64,000 bases of DNA. Source: Tritrichomonas musculus. Its lineage: Eukaryota; Parabasalia; Tritrichomonadida; Tritrichomonadidae. Shown here piece after piece: positions 43,380-54,802 of this stretch (positions are counted from its first letter, which is position 1; every line of letters starts with the position of its first letter). The translations under genes were made by a program, and so were the position numbers. The stretch lies in the NCBI GenBank assembly GCA_039105265.1, contig JAPFFF010000062.1:310001-374000 (forward strand), written 5' to 3'. The notes beneath the pieces were generated by a model. The model ran no database searches and was not told the origin of the DNA. It saw nothing but the letters and a program-made list of their open reading frames with translations.

Positions 43380-44238
43380 TAAGTTGGTATTGGTTAATGC
43401 TGTCATAAATTTTTTCATTAATGTATTTGTTAATGTGTAATCGTAAATGTATTCGAAAATGAAATTGCAAATGTATTCGTTAATTCATGATCGTTTTTGT
43501 TAATGTAAATGTATTCGATAATGTACTCACTAATTTATTCGTTAATATTATTGTTGTTAATGCATTTCATAGTTTTCGATAGATCGAGTATTATCCAAAA
43601 ATATGTGTGTATGATCTGTGTTCAGTGTCAATTTATTACTTAACACGAATTTGTTATGTATTTGATAGGGTACTCGATGTGATGTATCTGTAAATGATAT
43701 ATGTAAGTAATGTATTCGATAATAGTAATATTTAATGAAAAAAACCATTTTATCGTTGAGGTTACTAAACAGGATAGATATCGAGGTAGATCTAACCTTT
43801 TCACGTGTCGATTTAGTATTTAGCACAATTTCTTGAAGTACTAGTATATTATTCGAAAAGTTTATCTATATATTTAAATGCTTTCGTATTTGGATCGTAA
43901 TATCTAGATTTATAGGTATCACTCTTTTCTGGTTTGGTATTCTTTCGTGGTACTGTTCAAGATATATTACAGAGCTTGCCATTGCGTTTCGTGAATCGTT
44001 TATTCTTTTAGGGTATATCTTCATTTAAGGATCTAGTAATGTATTTTCTAGCATTAAGATTAAGACATAACTGAGTATTAAAGGTTTTATGGTCGCATTT
44101 AGCAGTTAACTCCGTAATCGCTCTTTTCAGTAATGGTAAATCATCTATAGATTACAACTCTTCTAGACTTGGCTCTGTTGTATTCTTGCTCTTACTATTC
44201 GTAGAAGATATTTCTCTGAAACTCATTTCTGTAGTCAT
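43380..44238 (-). pseudogene. Decayed cargo gene of unknown family
   Basis: From an ATG at 44238 the minus strand reads MTTEMSFREISSTNSKSKNT, SIDDLPLLKRAITELTAKCD, HKTFNTQLCLNLNARKYITR and DTYKSRYYDPNTKAFKYIDK in a single frame, interrupted by TAA and TGA codons. The first stops are where CAA or CGA codons would fit (after SLEEL, after LNEDIP, after KLCNIS). Further downstream coding-like sequence continues with more stops (SEYIIEYIYINKND near 43450). Codon use (ACG, CGA, TCG) and base composition differ from the surrounding DNA. An 89-codon open piece at 43557-43826 belongs to it but starts without ATG. Probably foreign or captured DNA that has decayed. I do not recognise the family. Confidence 0.45.
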
Positions 44239-44596
44239 TTTTTATTTATAAATATTCCATTAAAAAGATATCGTAAATAGGATTTCAGTGAAGTTTTATT
44301 GGCTACTAGAACTTTACTGAAGAACTATCTCATGTGTATCATTAAATCAATAAAGTTCGATCTATCGTTTAGAAACTCGTTGGAAAGCTATATATATAGA
44401 AGGTCATTAAGTGTTCTCGGAGGTCTAAGAAGGTTTTAAAAGCCTGCAGAGTGAGGATACGTCGCACCCCTTATTCTTACTACTCATGCTGAAAATAATA
44501 GAATTGAATTCCATTCGCTCTAGCACGTTATATATTTGCAACACTTGCAATGAGCAAAGGAAAAATTATTGATATTCTTGATCATATTTTTCATAA

Positions 44597-44914
44597 TCAG
44601 AAACAATAAAACCCTGTAGTTCTAGATGATGAAGAACTAAACCTAGAAATTTTTGTTTTGATCTCTTCATAAAATGGACGAAATGTTTTTTTCGATAGCA
44701 AAATCATTAAATATTTTAACATTAAATTATTTTCAAGTCTTTTGATGTTACATTTATCTTCACAATAGCGTTTTTTTGCCGATTTTTTGGTTATATAAAA
44801 TGATTTACATAATAAGCACATAAAAATTAGAAACAAATCATGTGTATTGCATTTGGTAATTATTTTAACAAAGCTAAAAGTAACATCAAATTGATTTATA
44901 AACAAGTCACTCAT
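44597..44914 (-). CDS. Hypothetical 105-residue protein with cysteine pairs
   Basis: ATG at 44914 opens a 105-codon frame. The middle has CLLCKSFYITKKSAKKRYCE followed by DKC, that is Cys-x2-Cys, 13 residues, Cys-x3-Cys, which could bind zinc. The N-terminal part is hydrophobic (FSFVKIITKCNTHDLFLIFM), the C-terminal part basic and serine-rich. It lies inside the MULE, divergent from the DUF3447 gene (132 bp apart). It may be a small element-encoded protein or a chance frame; no family recognised. Confidence 0.35.
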   Translation of the reverse strand: MSDLFINQFDVTFSFVKIITKCNTHDLFLIFMCLLCKSFYITKKSAKKRYCEDKCNIKRLENNLMLKYLMILLSKKTFRPFYEEIKTKISRFSSSSSRTTGFYCF

Positions 44915-45045
44915 ATTAATTGAAATTAAAAAAAAAAAAAAAAATCAGAATAAAAAATAAACTATTGAATTTTCAAAGCTATAAAAAAAATTCTGAGCTT
45001 TGAAACTTTTTGTATATACACTCAGTTTTGATAAAGCAAAACGTA

Positions 45046-46251
45046 ATGGATTGTAAGAAATATATACAGCAAATGAGAATGGTTCAAGCCAATATTCTCT
45101 CCTTTATAAATGAAGATAAAAATACAGAAGAATACTTTCAAATTTTAACCAATTTATTTGATGATCTAAATTATAATAATGATAAGCAAAAATTAAGAAT
45201 TATTCTGAATATGATTGCAAAAATTGTTAATAATCATCATCGTGTATCCGATTTCTTCTGTAAAATAGAGAAAATTTTAATGTTTCTAAAGGATGATATC
45301 ATTAACATCTATTCTAATTCAGAAATTTTCGATATTTTCAAGAGAAACAAACGAATTCTTTTATTTCTCATCCAAGAAAAAATGATAATTGTTGATGAAT
45401 ACATTATTAAAATATTTACAAAAAATCCATATTCAAATAAATATATTTTTGAAAATTATCTTCAATATTTTTCGCCTGAAATTCAGCCTTTAAGAAAACA
45501 AAATTGGTTTCCAAAATTAAAAGGTATATTCGAAGAAAATAATTTTGATGAGGAAATGGGAAAAGAATTACCAGAAAATTTTTATGAAAATAGGAAAGCA
45601 GGAGAAAATCACAATCCTATTTGTAAAATTATACAAAATGACTCAATTGAAGAATTTATTTCATATATTAACCAAAATAATCTCCCATATAATGCAAAAA
45701 TCGAGCCATCAATATATGAAACAAACTCTTTTTTAATTAAAAAGCAAACTGAATCTAAAAGGCGATTTTTATTTGGTTCAAGTACCAATAATTATGGAGT
45801 CTCATTAATTGAATACGCAGCATTTTTTGGTTCGAATAAAATCTTTAAATTTTTGTATGAAAATGGCGCCAAAATATCACATTCATTGATGCTTTTTGTA
45901 ATACATGGAAACAGCGCAGATTTATTTCAATATACTAAAAATGATGTCAATAACTTTTTTCTTTTAGCTATGGAATCAATTAAATGTCATCATAATGAAA
46001 TGTTTAATAATATTCAAAGCAACTATCTTGAAAATGAAAACTTATATTCAAAAGATTTTGTCGCGCAAGGTTTGAAGTATTATAATTATGCGTTTATTGA
46101 GAATAGTTACATCAATAAATCCACTTTTAATGATTTATGTAAGTATAATCATTATACTCTTGTTGATATTCTTTTGAAGAACAAAGATATAGATGTAAAC
46201 GAAATAATTTTATTTGTTGTAATAATTCAATTTTGTGTATTAAAGTGTTAA
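45046..46251 (+). CDS. DUF3447/ankyrin-type protein inside the MULE, 3'-truncated by frameshift
   Basis: The 401 residues match the trichomonad DUF3447 architecture: N-terminal helical region (MDCKKYIQQMRMVQANILSF), then LIEYAAFFGSNKIFKFLYEN, then the AMESIKCHHNEMFNNIQ motif and FNDLCKYNHYTLVDILLKNK, the start of the ankyrin repeats. The closest comparison in the window is the host gene at 59.3-60.4 kb, which has the same blocks (SLIEYAAFFGSIHIFQYLLK, ESVKCHHNELAHYI). The frame ends at 46251 in the ankyrin part; fragments in other frames continue the repeat (next entry), so a frameshift has shortened it. ATG at 45046 is preferred over upstream frame without ATG. Role unknown; ankyrin repeats bind proteins. 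As passenger between the TIRs it looks like a captured host gene. Confidence 0.75.
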   Translation: MDCKKYIQQMRMVQANILSFINEDKNTEEYFQILTNLFDDLNYNNDKQKLRIILNMIAKIVNNHHRVSDFFCKIEKILMFLKDDIINIYSNSEIFDIFKRNKRILLFLIQEKMIIVDEYIIKIFTKNPYSNKYIFENYLQYFSPEIQPLRKQNWFPKLKGIFEENNFDEEMGKELPENFYENRKAGENHNPICKIIQNDSIEEFISYINQNNLPYNAKIEPSIYETNSFLIKKQTESKRRFLFGSSTNNYGVSLIEYAAFFGSNKIFKFLYENGAKISHSLMLFVIHGNSADLFQYTKNDVNNFFLLAMESIKCHHNEMFNNIQSNYLENENLYSKDFVAQGLKYYNYAFIENSYINKSTFNDLCKYNHYTLVDILLKNKDIDVNEIILFVVIIQFCVLKC

Positions 46252-46489
46252 ACATTGCTTAAATCAAGCAATTCAATAATATTGAAAAATACATGTTTTA
46301 AGAGCATTCCAAATTTTTTTTAAATGAAATTTATAACAAAAAATTGAATGAAATTCATATTAACATTAATAAAGCTGCATTAAATTTAGCTGTTGAAAAA
46401 GGAAATATAGAAATAGTCAAGCTTTTAATAGCCACTGAAAAAATAAAAGTTTCTAATATTCCGATTGAAGTTTTTTGATATTGAAGAGG
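46252..46489 (+). pseudogene. Decayed ankyrin repeats linking DUF3447 gene and transposase
   Basis: Beyond the stop at 46251 another frame reads ILCIKVLNIA, and at 46374-46470 there is NKAALNLAVEKGNIEIVKLL, a clear ankyrin repeat, then IATEKIKVSNIPIEVF. After one more frame change near 46470 the sequence DIEEAIQLAQRELNNEIFKL continues the ankyrin pattern in the frame of the transposase ORF. At least three frameshifts or stops lie in between. Confidence 0.7.
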
Positions 46490-48510
46490 CCATTCAACTT
46501 GCACAAAGAGAATTAAATAATGAGATTTTCAAACTTTTGTCTGATGTTATTGACGATAAAAATAAACAAAAAAATAATGCATCTTCAAAAAGAAAGCCTG
46601 GGCGACCAAGAAAATTAGTTGACGATAGTTCTGAAAGCAAAAAGAGTGAGAATAAAAAGCGTGAGAACAAAAAGCATGTTGATAATGAAATGAGATTGCT
46701 AAATTTAGATAATCCTCACCTGAAATCAGGAAATTCATTTGGTAATCATATTCCTTTAAAAGAACAAGTGAATGACGATGAAATAATTGATTTTTATGAA
46801 CAAAATATTTGTAAAGATATCGACTGGAAAAACATAAATGCGGAAAAACTTTTCACGAATGAAACAATTGAAAAAGTGGGAAAAGATGATGTTAAGAATG
46901 ACAACAAACAAGATAAACTTGAAATAGTTACAAGAGACAACATAGAAACAAAATTTGCACCATTTCCAGATCATTATAGTGTTCAAACATATGCTACCGA
47001 AGCAAACAAAGAATACACATTAACTGAAGAAGAAACTAACAATTCAGAATTGATCATATTTAAGTGTAAATCAAAAAAATGCGATTACAAAATTACGTTT
47101 ACTTATGTAAACGATGGTTTTCATGTAACTGAACAAACTAAGCATACTTGCAAAGGTCCCAAAATAATTAAACTAAATGATTTGAAACAAACTATTAAAA
47201 AGCTCGGAAAGCAAGTTGTTGTCGATATAGATTATTATAATTTAGTAAGGAAAGAACTTAATGCCGACAAAGAAACACTTAATAAATTAAGAATAAGAAG
47301 AGTATATAATGATATATTCGAGTTAAATACTAATAAAAGATTGAAATCCTGGGGAAAACTAGAGAGTTTTTTGGATATAATAAGAAGAAATGGAGGATAT
47401 GGAAAAGTGCATAGAAATAAAGATAATCTTGTGGAGTTTGTTGGATTCACACCAAATTATGCTGTCGATTTTATTAATTCAGTGATGTTTTTTCCAGTTG
47501 TACAGATCGACACCCGCTTTCAGACAGGAATTGCAGGGGGTCATCTCTATTGTATGGTAACCCTTTCAGGAAATCGTACTATTATCCCATTAGCTGCTGC
47601 ATGGTCCCCTTCTGAAAGACAAGATTATACAAGAATGCTATTAGAAATGATGGGAAAAGAATTGCATAATATAAAAGTGTGTCAAACAGATGAATCCGGG
47701 GCATTGATAACACCTGTTGAAGAAGTTGGAATTGAAAATCAACTTTGCATCTTTCATATGTCACTTCATTGCAAAGATCTGCATATGTTAATTAAATTAG
47801 CTTCGGCATCAGATTCACATGAATTTGCTGAAACTATGAAAACAATTTCAGATGAATATGATGACTTAAGGAAGTATCTAGAAAATAAAGATCATTTGAA
47901 AAAAGTAAGTCGCTTTGCATCATCTGGTCCAAGAGATCAAAACTTGGCCACAGCAGCAGTAGAATCTTTAAATGCATTTGTTAAAAGACTACACCTCAAA
48001 AATAAAGAACCACTTGAAGTATTTTTGCATTTATATGAATTTGGATTCCTTGCAATCCAGAAAATATGTCTTCAAAAAAGTTATTTTACAACATCAGTTT
48101 CTGAATGGTTAAGCTATGCTTTAGCGATTGCGCATAATTTAACGGTTATTCACACAGATCTAGAATGGGAAAAATATGATGTAAGCAAAGATAATGATCC
48201 TGATACAAATTGCACAGTAATTTTGACTTCAAGTAATGAAGCATCATGCACATGTCTGTTCTATAAAGACTGTGGCATGCCATGCATACATTTATTGGCC
48301 GTAGCTTGTAAAAAACGAATAAATTGGTGCAAATGGATTCATCCACGCTATTATCCGTCAAATTACAGAAAGCATTTTAAGAATCTAACATATCCAGATT
48401 TTAATCAAATAATTCAAAAGACAGATGATTTACCTGTAGAAACTAAATCATTGAAACAAAAAAGCAAAAGAATCCCAAACCCAGGTGAAAAAAAAAGTAA
48501 GAAAAAATAA
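46465..48510 (+). CDS. MULE transposase with zinc finger, DDE core and SWIM finger
   Basis: The frame is open from 46447 to the stop at 48508-48510. The first ATG is at 46690 (606 residues), but an AT-hook, KRKPGRPRK, lies upstream of it, and an in-frame TTG stands at 46465; the true start is uncertain. Numbered from 46465: ankyrin-like tail 5-30; AT-hook 43-50; WRKY/GCM1-type finger C201, C206, H227, C229; MULE core with D349 (VVQIDTRF), D409 (CQTDESG), C428/H431 (CIFHM) and E500 (AAVESLNAF); and SWIM finger C595, C597, C607, H609 (CTCLFYKDCGMPCIHLL). All catalytic residues are present, so it is likely active. It should act on the giant TIRs. The C-terminus is lysine-rich, a probable nuclear signal. 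Confidence 0.92.
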   Translation: MKFFDIEEAIQLAQRELNNEIFKLLSDVIDDKNKQKNNASSKRKPGRPRKLVDDSSESKKSENKKRENKKHVDNEMRLLNLDNPHLKSGNSFGNHIPLKEQVNDDEIIDFYEQNICKDIDWKNINAEKLFTNETIEKVGKDDVKNDNKQDKLEIVTRDNIETKFAPFPDHYSVQTYATEANKEYTLTEEETNNSELIIFKCKSKKCDYKITFTYVNDGFHVTEQTKHTCKGPKIIKLNDLKQTIKKLGKQVVVDIDYYNLVRKELNADKETLNKLRIRRVYNDIFELNTNKRLKSWGKLESFLDIIRRNGGYGKVHRNKDNLVEFVGFTPNYAVDFINSVMFFPVVQIDTRFQTGIAGGHLYCMVTLSGNRTIIPLAAAWSPSERQDYTRMLLEMMGKELHNIKVCQTDESGALITPVEEVGIENQLCIFHMSLHCKDLHMLIKLASASDSHEFAETMKTISDEYDDLRKYLENKDHLKKVSRFASSGPRDQNLATAAVESLNAFVKRLHLKNKEPLEVFLHLYEFGFLAIQKICLQKSYFTTSVSEWLSYALAIAHNLTVIHTDLEWEKYDVSKDNDPDTNCTVILTSSNEASCTCLFYKDCGMPCIHLLAVACKKRINWCKWIHPRYYPSNYRKHFKNLTYPDFNQIIQKTDDLPVETKSLKQKSKRIPNPGEKKSKKK

Positions 48511-48599
48511 TATTTAAATGCTTTCCTATTTTTTAAATAAACCAATTTAAAATATATCATTATTTATTTTTTTTATTTGAATGAAATTGAATAAACATA

Positions 48600-51500
48600 T
48601 ACAAATTGGTTGGAATGAAAATAAATGAGAGTGATTGAATGAATGAAAGTGATTGAATGAATGAAAGTGATTGAATGAATGAAAGTGATTGAATGAATGA
48701 AAGTGATTGAATGAATGAATGTAATTGAATGAATGAAAGTGATGAATGAATGAATGAAAGTGATTGAATGAATGAAATTAATTGAATGAATGAATGTAAT
48801 TGAATGAATGAAAGCGATTGAATGAATGAAAGTGATTGAATGAATGAATGAAAGTGATTGAATGAATGAAAGTGATTGAATGAATGAAAGCGATTGAATG
48901 AATGAAAGTGATTGAATGAATGAATGAAAGTGATTGAATGAATGAAAGTGATTGAATGAATGAAAATGATTGGATGAATGAAAATGATTGAATGAATGAA
49001 TGTAATTGAATGAATGAAAATGATTGAATGAATGAAAGCGATTGAATGAATGAAAGTGATTGAATGAATGAATGAAAGTGATTGAATGAATGAAAGTGAT
49101 TGAATGAATGAATGTAATCGAATGAATGAATGTAATTGAATGAATGAATGTAATTGAATGAATGAAAGTAATTGATTGAATGAATGTAATCGAATGAATG
49201 AATGTAATCGAATGAATGAAAGTGATGAATGAATGAATGTAATTGAATGAATGAAAGTAATTGAATGAATGAATGTAATTGAATGAATGAAAGTAATTGA
49301 ATGAATGAATGTAATCGAATGAATGAATGTAATCGAATGAATGAATGTAATCGAATGAATGAAAGTAATTGAATGAATGAATGTAATTGAATGAATGAAA
49401 GTAATTGAATGAATGAATGTAATCGAATGAATGAATGTAATCGAATGAATGAAAGTGATGAATGAATGAATGTAATTGAATGAATGAAAGTAATTGAATG
49501 AATGAATGTAATTGAATGAATGAATGTAATTGAATGAATGAAAGTAATTGAATGAATGAAAGTGATGAATGAATGAAAGTGATGAATGAATGAAAGTGAT
49601 TGAATGAATGAATGTAATTGAATGAATGAATGTAATTGAATGAATGAAAGTAATTGAATGAATGAAAGTGATGAATGAATGAATGTAATTGAATGAATGA
49701 ATGTAATTGAATGAATGAATGTAATTGAATGAATGAATGTAATTGAATGAATGAAAGTAATTGAATGAATGAATGTAATCGAATGAATGAATGTAATTGA
49801 ATGAATGAAAGTAATTGAATGAATGAATGTAATTGAATGAATGAATGTAATCGAATGAATGAAAGTAATTGAATGAATGAATGTAATTGAATGAATGAAT
49901 GTAATTGAATGAATGAAAGTAATTGAATGAATGAATGTAATTGAATGAATGAATGTAATCGAATGAATGAATGTAATCGAATGAATGAATGTAATCGAAT
50001 GAATGAATGTAATCGAATGAATGAATGTAATTGAATGAATGAAAGTAATTGAATGAATGAATGTAATCGAATGAATGAATGTAATCGAATGAATGAAAGT
50101 GATGAATGAATGAATGTAATTGAATGAATGAATGTAATTGAATGAATGAATGTAATTGAATGAATGAATGTAATTGAATGAATGAAAGTAATTGAATGAA
50201 TGAATGTAATCGAATGAATGAATGTAATCGAATGAATGAAAGTGATGAATGAATGAATGTAATCGAATGAATGAAAGTAATTGAATGAATGAATGCAATT
50301 GAATGAATAAATGTAATCGAATGAATGAATGTAATTGAATGAATGAAAGTAATTGATTGAATGAATGTAATCGAATGAATGAAAGTGATGAATGAATGAA
50401 TGAAATTAATTGAATGAATGAAAGTAATTGAATGAATGAAAGTAATTGAATGAATAAATGTAATCGAATGAATGAATGTAATTGAATGAATAAATGTAAT
50501 CGAATGAATGAAAGTGATGAATGAATGAATGTAATCAAATGAATGAAAGTGATTGAATGAATGAATGTAATCGAATGAATGAATGTAATCGAATGAATGA
50601 ATGTAATTGAATGAATGAATGTAATTGATTGAATGAAAGTAATTGAATAAATGAAAGTGATGAATGAATGAAAGTGATTGAATGAATGAATGTAATTGAA
50701 TGAATGAATGTAATTGAATGAATGAATGTAATTGAATGAATAAATGTAATTGAATGAATAAATGTAATCGAATGAATGAAAGTGATGAATGAATGAATGT
50801 AATCAAATGAATGAAAGTGATTGAATGAATGAATGTAATTGATTGAATGAATGTAATCGAATGAATGAAAGTGATGAATGAATGAAAGTGATTGAATGAA
50901 TGAATGTAATTGAATGAATGAAAGTAATTGAATGAATGAATGTAATTGAATGAATAAATGTAATTGAATGAATAAATGTAATCGAATGAATGAAAGTGAT
51001 GAATGATGAATGTAATCAAATGAATGAAAGTGATTGAATGAATGAATGTAATCGAATGAATGAAAGTAATTGAATGAATGAATGTAATTGAATGAATAAA
51101 TGTAATTGAATGAATAAATGTAATCGAATGAATGAAAGTGATGAATGAATGAATGTAATCAAATGAATGAAAGTGATTGAATGAATGAATGTAATCGAAT
51201 GAATGAATGTAATTGAATGAATGAATGTAATTGAATGAATGAAAGTAATTGAATGAATGAATGTAATTGAATGAATGAAAGTAATTGAATGAATGAAAGT
51301 GATGAATGAATGAATGTAATTGAATGAATGAATGTAATTGAATGAATGAATGTAATTGATTGAATGAAAGTAATCGAATGAATGAAAGTGATTGAATGAA
51401 TGAATGTAATTGAATGAATGAATGTAATCGAATGAATGAAAGTGATGAATGAATGAATGTAATTGAATGAATGAAAGTAATTGAATAAATGAAAGTAATT

Positions 51501-53772
51501 GAATGAATGAATGTAATTGAATGAATGAAAGTAATTGAATGAATGAAAGTGATGAATGAATGAAAGTGATTGAATGAATGAAAGTAATTGAATGAATGAA
51601 TGTAATTGAATGAATGAAAGTAATTGAATGAATGAAAGTGATGAATGAATGAATGTAATTGAATGAATGAATGTAATTGAATGAATGAATGTAATTGATT
51701 GAATGAAAGTAATCGAATGAATGAAAGTGATTGAATGAATGAATGTAATTGAATGAATGAATGTAATTGAATGAATGAATGTAATTGAATGAATGAATGT
51801 AATTGAATGAATGAAAGTGATTGAATGAATGAATGTAATTGAATGAATGAATGTAATCGAATGAATGAAAGTGATGAATGAATGAATGTAATTGAATGAA
51901 TGAAAGTAATTGAATAAATGAAAGTAATTGAATGAATGAATGTAATTGAATGAATGAAAGTAATTGAATGAATGAAAGTGATGAATGAATGAAAGTGATG
52001 AATGAATGAAAGTGATTGAATGAATGAATGTAATTGAATGAATGAATGTAATTGAATGAATGAAAGTAATTGAATGAATGAAAGTGATGAATGAATGAAT
52101 GTAATTGAATGAATGAATGTAATTGAATGAATGAATGTAATTGAATGAATGAAAGTAATCGAATGAATGAAAGTGATTGAATGAATGAATGTAATTGAAT
52201 GAATGAATGTAATTGAATGAATGAATGTAATTGAATGAATGAATGTAATTGAATGAATGAAAGTGATTGAATGAATGAAAGTGATTGAATGAATGAAAGT
52301 AATTGAATGAATGAATGTAATCGAATGAATGAATGTAATTGATTGAATGAAAGTAATCGAATGAATGAAAGTGATTGAATGAATGAATGTAATTGAATGA
52401 ATGAATGTAATTGAATGAATGAATGTAATTGAATGAATGAATGTAATTGAATGAATGAAAGTGATTGAATGAATGAAAGTGATTGAATGAATGAAAGAGA
52501 TTGAATGAATGAAAGTAATTGAATGAATGAATGTAATTGAATGAATGAATGTAATTGAATGAATGAAAGTGATTGAATGAATGAAAGTGATTGAATGAAT
52601 GAAAGTGATTGAATGAATGAAAGAGATTGAATGAATGAAAGTAATTGAATGAATGAATGTAATTGAATGAATGAAAGTGATTGAATGAATGAAAGTGATT
52701 GAATGAATGCATGTAATTGAATGAGTAAAAGTGATTGAATTAAAGCGATTAAAAGAATGAAAGTATTACCTATTTATAATTGAATATAATTGATTCAAAT
52801 AGAATTATTAATCAATCACATTCTTCTAAACAAATCAAATCTTCTAAATAATCACATTCATACAATTGCATTTTTTATAAATATCGAATTATTATAAACA
52901 ATCAAGTACATTCAATCATATTAATTGGATATTTTTCATTTGATTATAATATTTAATCATTTTCATTAAATTACAATAATTTATTTCTAAATATTTTTAA
53001 AATGTTAAATTTTCATTAGAAAAAGGCTCAAAGAATTTATAATTTGATGAAAAGAAAAATAAATGAAAAAGAAGAACGTTTATTATTCGTTTACAATTTT
53101 GCAAAATTATTAAGTTTTTAGACATAAAAAAGAAAATAAAGAAACAATACTACTATATTTTAAAGTTATGCTATATATAGTGTAGATATAACATATTTTT
53201 GTCTCTGTTTTTTGAATAATTTTTTGAATATTCATGAGAATTTTCAAAAATAGAAAGCGAATTACATAGTATTTGTAGTCATGAATATATGTAAAAAATG
53301 ATAAAGAATATTAATTGAAGCAGTAAAACTTGGTACATAAGTAGACCAGTAAAAAAATTGATTATTCGTAATTAGACATCGATTTGAAAAACTGGGTTTG
53401 AGCTCATGTTGCTGAGAAAAATTATGTTAAACTTGTTTTTCTACAATAAACCAGCGTTAAATACTTTTTTTCGAATGATTCTTGGTGAAATAAATTTTAA
53501 TATGTCGAGCGACTTGTTTACTTTTGCATAAAAATACTATCATTTGAACGTTCTCCTGTAGCTGATTCGAGATATATTTTTTTTTAGATTTTTCCTGTGC
53601 ACTTGTTGCAAAAGATAAAAAAATTGATAAAAAAAAGTGATACTCATGAAATGTTTTTCTATTAAAATATGATACTAGAATTTTTTTTTCTATTAAAAAA
53701 TGATACTTATTTTTTTTTAATTGAAAATTTTGATACTGGCCAGAGAAAAAGTGGAAATTTTGATAAAGTCCC
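48600..53772 (-). repeat. Right MULE TIR
   Basis: Inverse of the left arm, about 5.2 kb, and uninterrupted. Its inner end starts at about 48626, only about 115 bp after the transposase stop. The outer 1.06 kb (52715-53772) is unique sequence shared with the left arm. Confidence 0.9.
48626..52715 (-). repeat. 18-bp minisatellite of the right MULE arm, about 225 units
   Basis: Same family of 17/18-bp units as the left arm, read on the minus strand. The outer part (from 52715 to about 51900) has the same order of variants as the left arm; the inner part differs and includes GAAAGCGATTGAATGAAT variants near the inner edge. Minus-strand open frames of 819, 586 and 517 codons here result from the stop-free unit and are not called as genes. 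Confidence 0.95.
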
Positions 53773-53781
53773 AAATTTGGT

Positions 53782-54802
53782 AATTATTATTTATATGGAA
53801 AATTTAGTTATCAAATTCATTCAATTTTTTTTTGGCGAGAATTTTTGCCAAATCGAATAAAGAAAAAATAAGGTATTATTAATAATGTTTTGGCAACAGG
53901 TATTTAAGATATATTAAATGTAATATTCTATATTATATTTGGAAAATATTAATTTATTGAAACGATATTCATATTTGTATAAATTGAAAAATAAAGATTT
54001 TTGTGTAGAAAAAGTTTGTTTTTTATGTTAAAAAGTTCTCTTTAATTAACAATAAATTTTAAATTAAAGAAAGGAATTTTAAGAAAAAGTTACTTGGCAT
54101 TATTAATTTTTTGAAAAAGATTGTTTTGCTTGTATTTTTTAGCAAATTTCATCCTTAAATATCGTTACAATAATATATTTTCTTATATTAATTTTACAAT
54201 TTATCTAACATGCTATTGGTGGTTTTGAGAAACAATTTTCATTTCTTTTGAATTAAAAAAGAAAAACGTATTTCTTATTCATCTTTTAAGATATCTTTTT
54301 ATTTTTATTTTTTTTAATTTTATTTTAATAGTTATTTTTTATCTTAATATAAATATTTTATATATTTATAAAAAAACAAATAAAAATCTATTAAATATAA
54401 AGATATAGAAAATAATATTTAATGATTATTTTTTATTGAAAATATTAAAAATATAAAACAATGTTATAAATATAAATATCTTTTTTTTTAATAAATATAT
54501 CACTTATTAAAATGAAAAATATATCTTAAATACATTTTATTATATGAAATAAAATATCAAAAAATAATAAAATATTAATTTCTAGGTTTTGTTGATTCCT
54601 CAAATATTAACTAAATATTCAAAAAGCAGTCAATTTTTGAAATAGTTTGTTTGAATATTTTTTTTATACATTTAAAATATTTAAGAAGGTTTCACAAAAA
54701 GTTAGTTTATATTAGTCGTTATTATTAAACTAATTTTGTAAAGTTTTGAAACTTCAGAGAGATTTTAATTAATACTTTCATACAAATTTGATCATCATAC
54801 CT
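53782..54802. other. Intergenic region
   Basis: AT-rich, no gene supported. TCATAC at 54778 on the plus strand could be the initiator of the following kinase gene, about 25 nt before its ATG. Confidence 0.5.

Larger units (their letters stand above)
31299..53772 (+). mobile_element. Giant Mutator-like element (MULE) with multi-kilobase TIRs
   Basis: The outer ends read GGGACAATATCAAAATTTCC at 31299 and, inverted, GGGACTTTATCAAAATTTCC ending at 53772. An exact 9-bp duplication, AAATTTGGT, flanks them (31290-31298 and 53773-53781), the size expected for Mutator-like elements. The terminal repeats continue inwards for about 4.7 kb on the left (31299-31484 plus 37916-42407) and 5.2 kb on the right (about 48600-53772). 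Their outer 1.7 kb is nearly identical; the rest is an 18-bp minisatellite. The core holds a MULE transposase (to 48510), a DUF3447/ankyrin gene, and decayed cargo. The 6.4-kb hAT at 31485-37915 is a later insertion; without it the element is about 16.0 kb. The few differences between arms suggest recent insertion or arm-to-arm gene conversion. Confidence 0.9.

Noticed and set aside
46547-48361. Several minus-strand frames of 60-76 codons
   Set aside because: Antisense shadows of the MULE transposase.
48560-52712. Open frames of 819, 586 and 517 codons in the right array
   Set aside because: Same cause as in the left array; two overlapping frames are open at once over the same bases, which is expected for the minisatellite and not for a gene.
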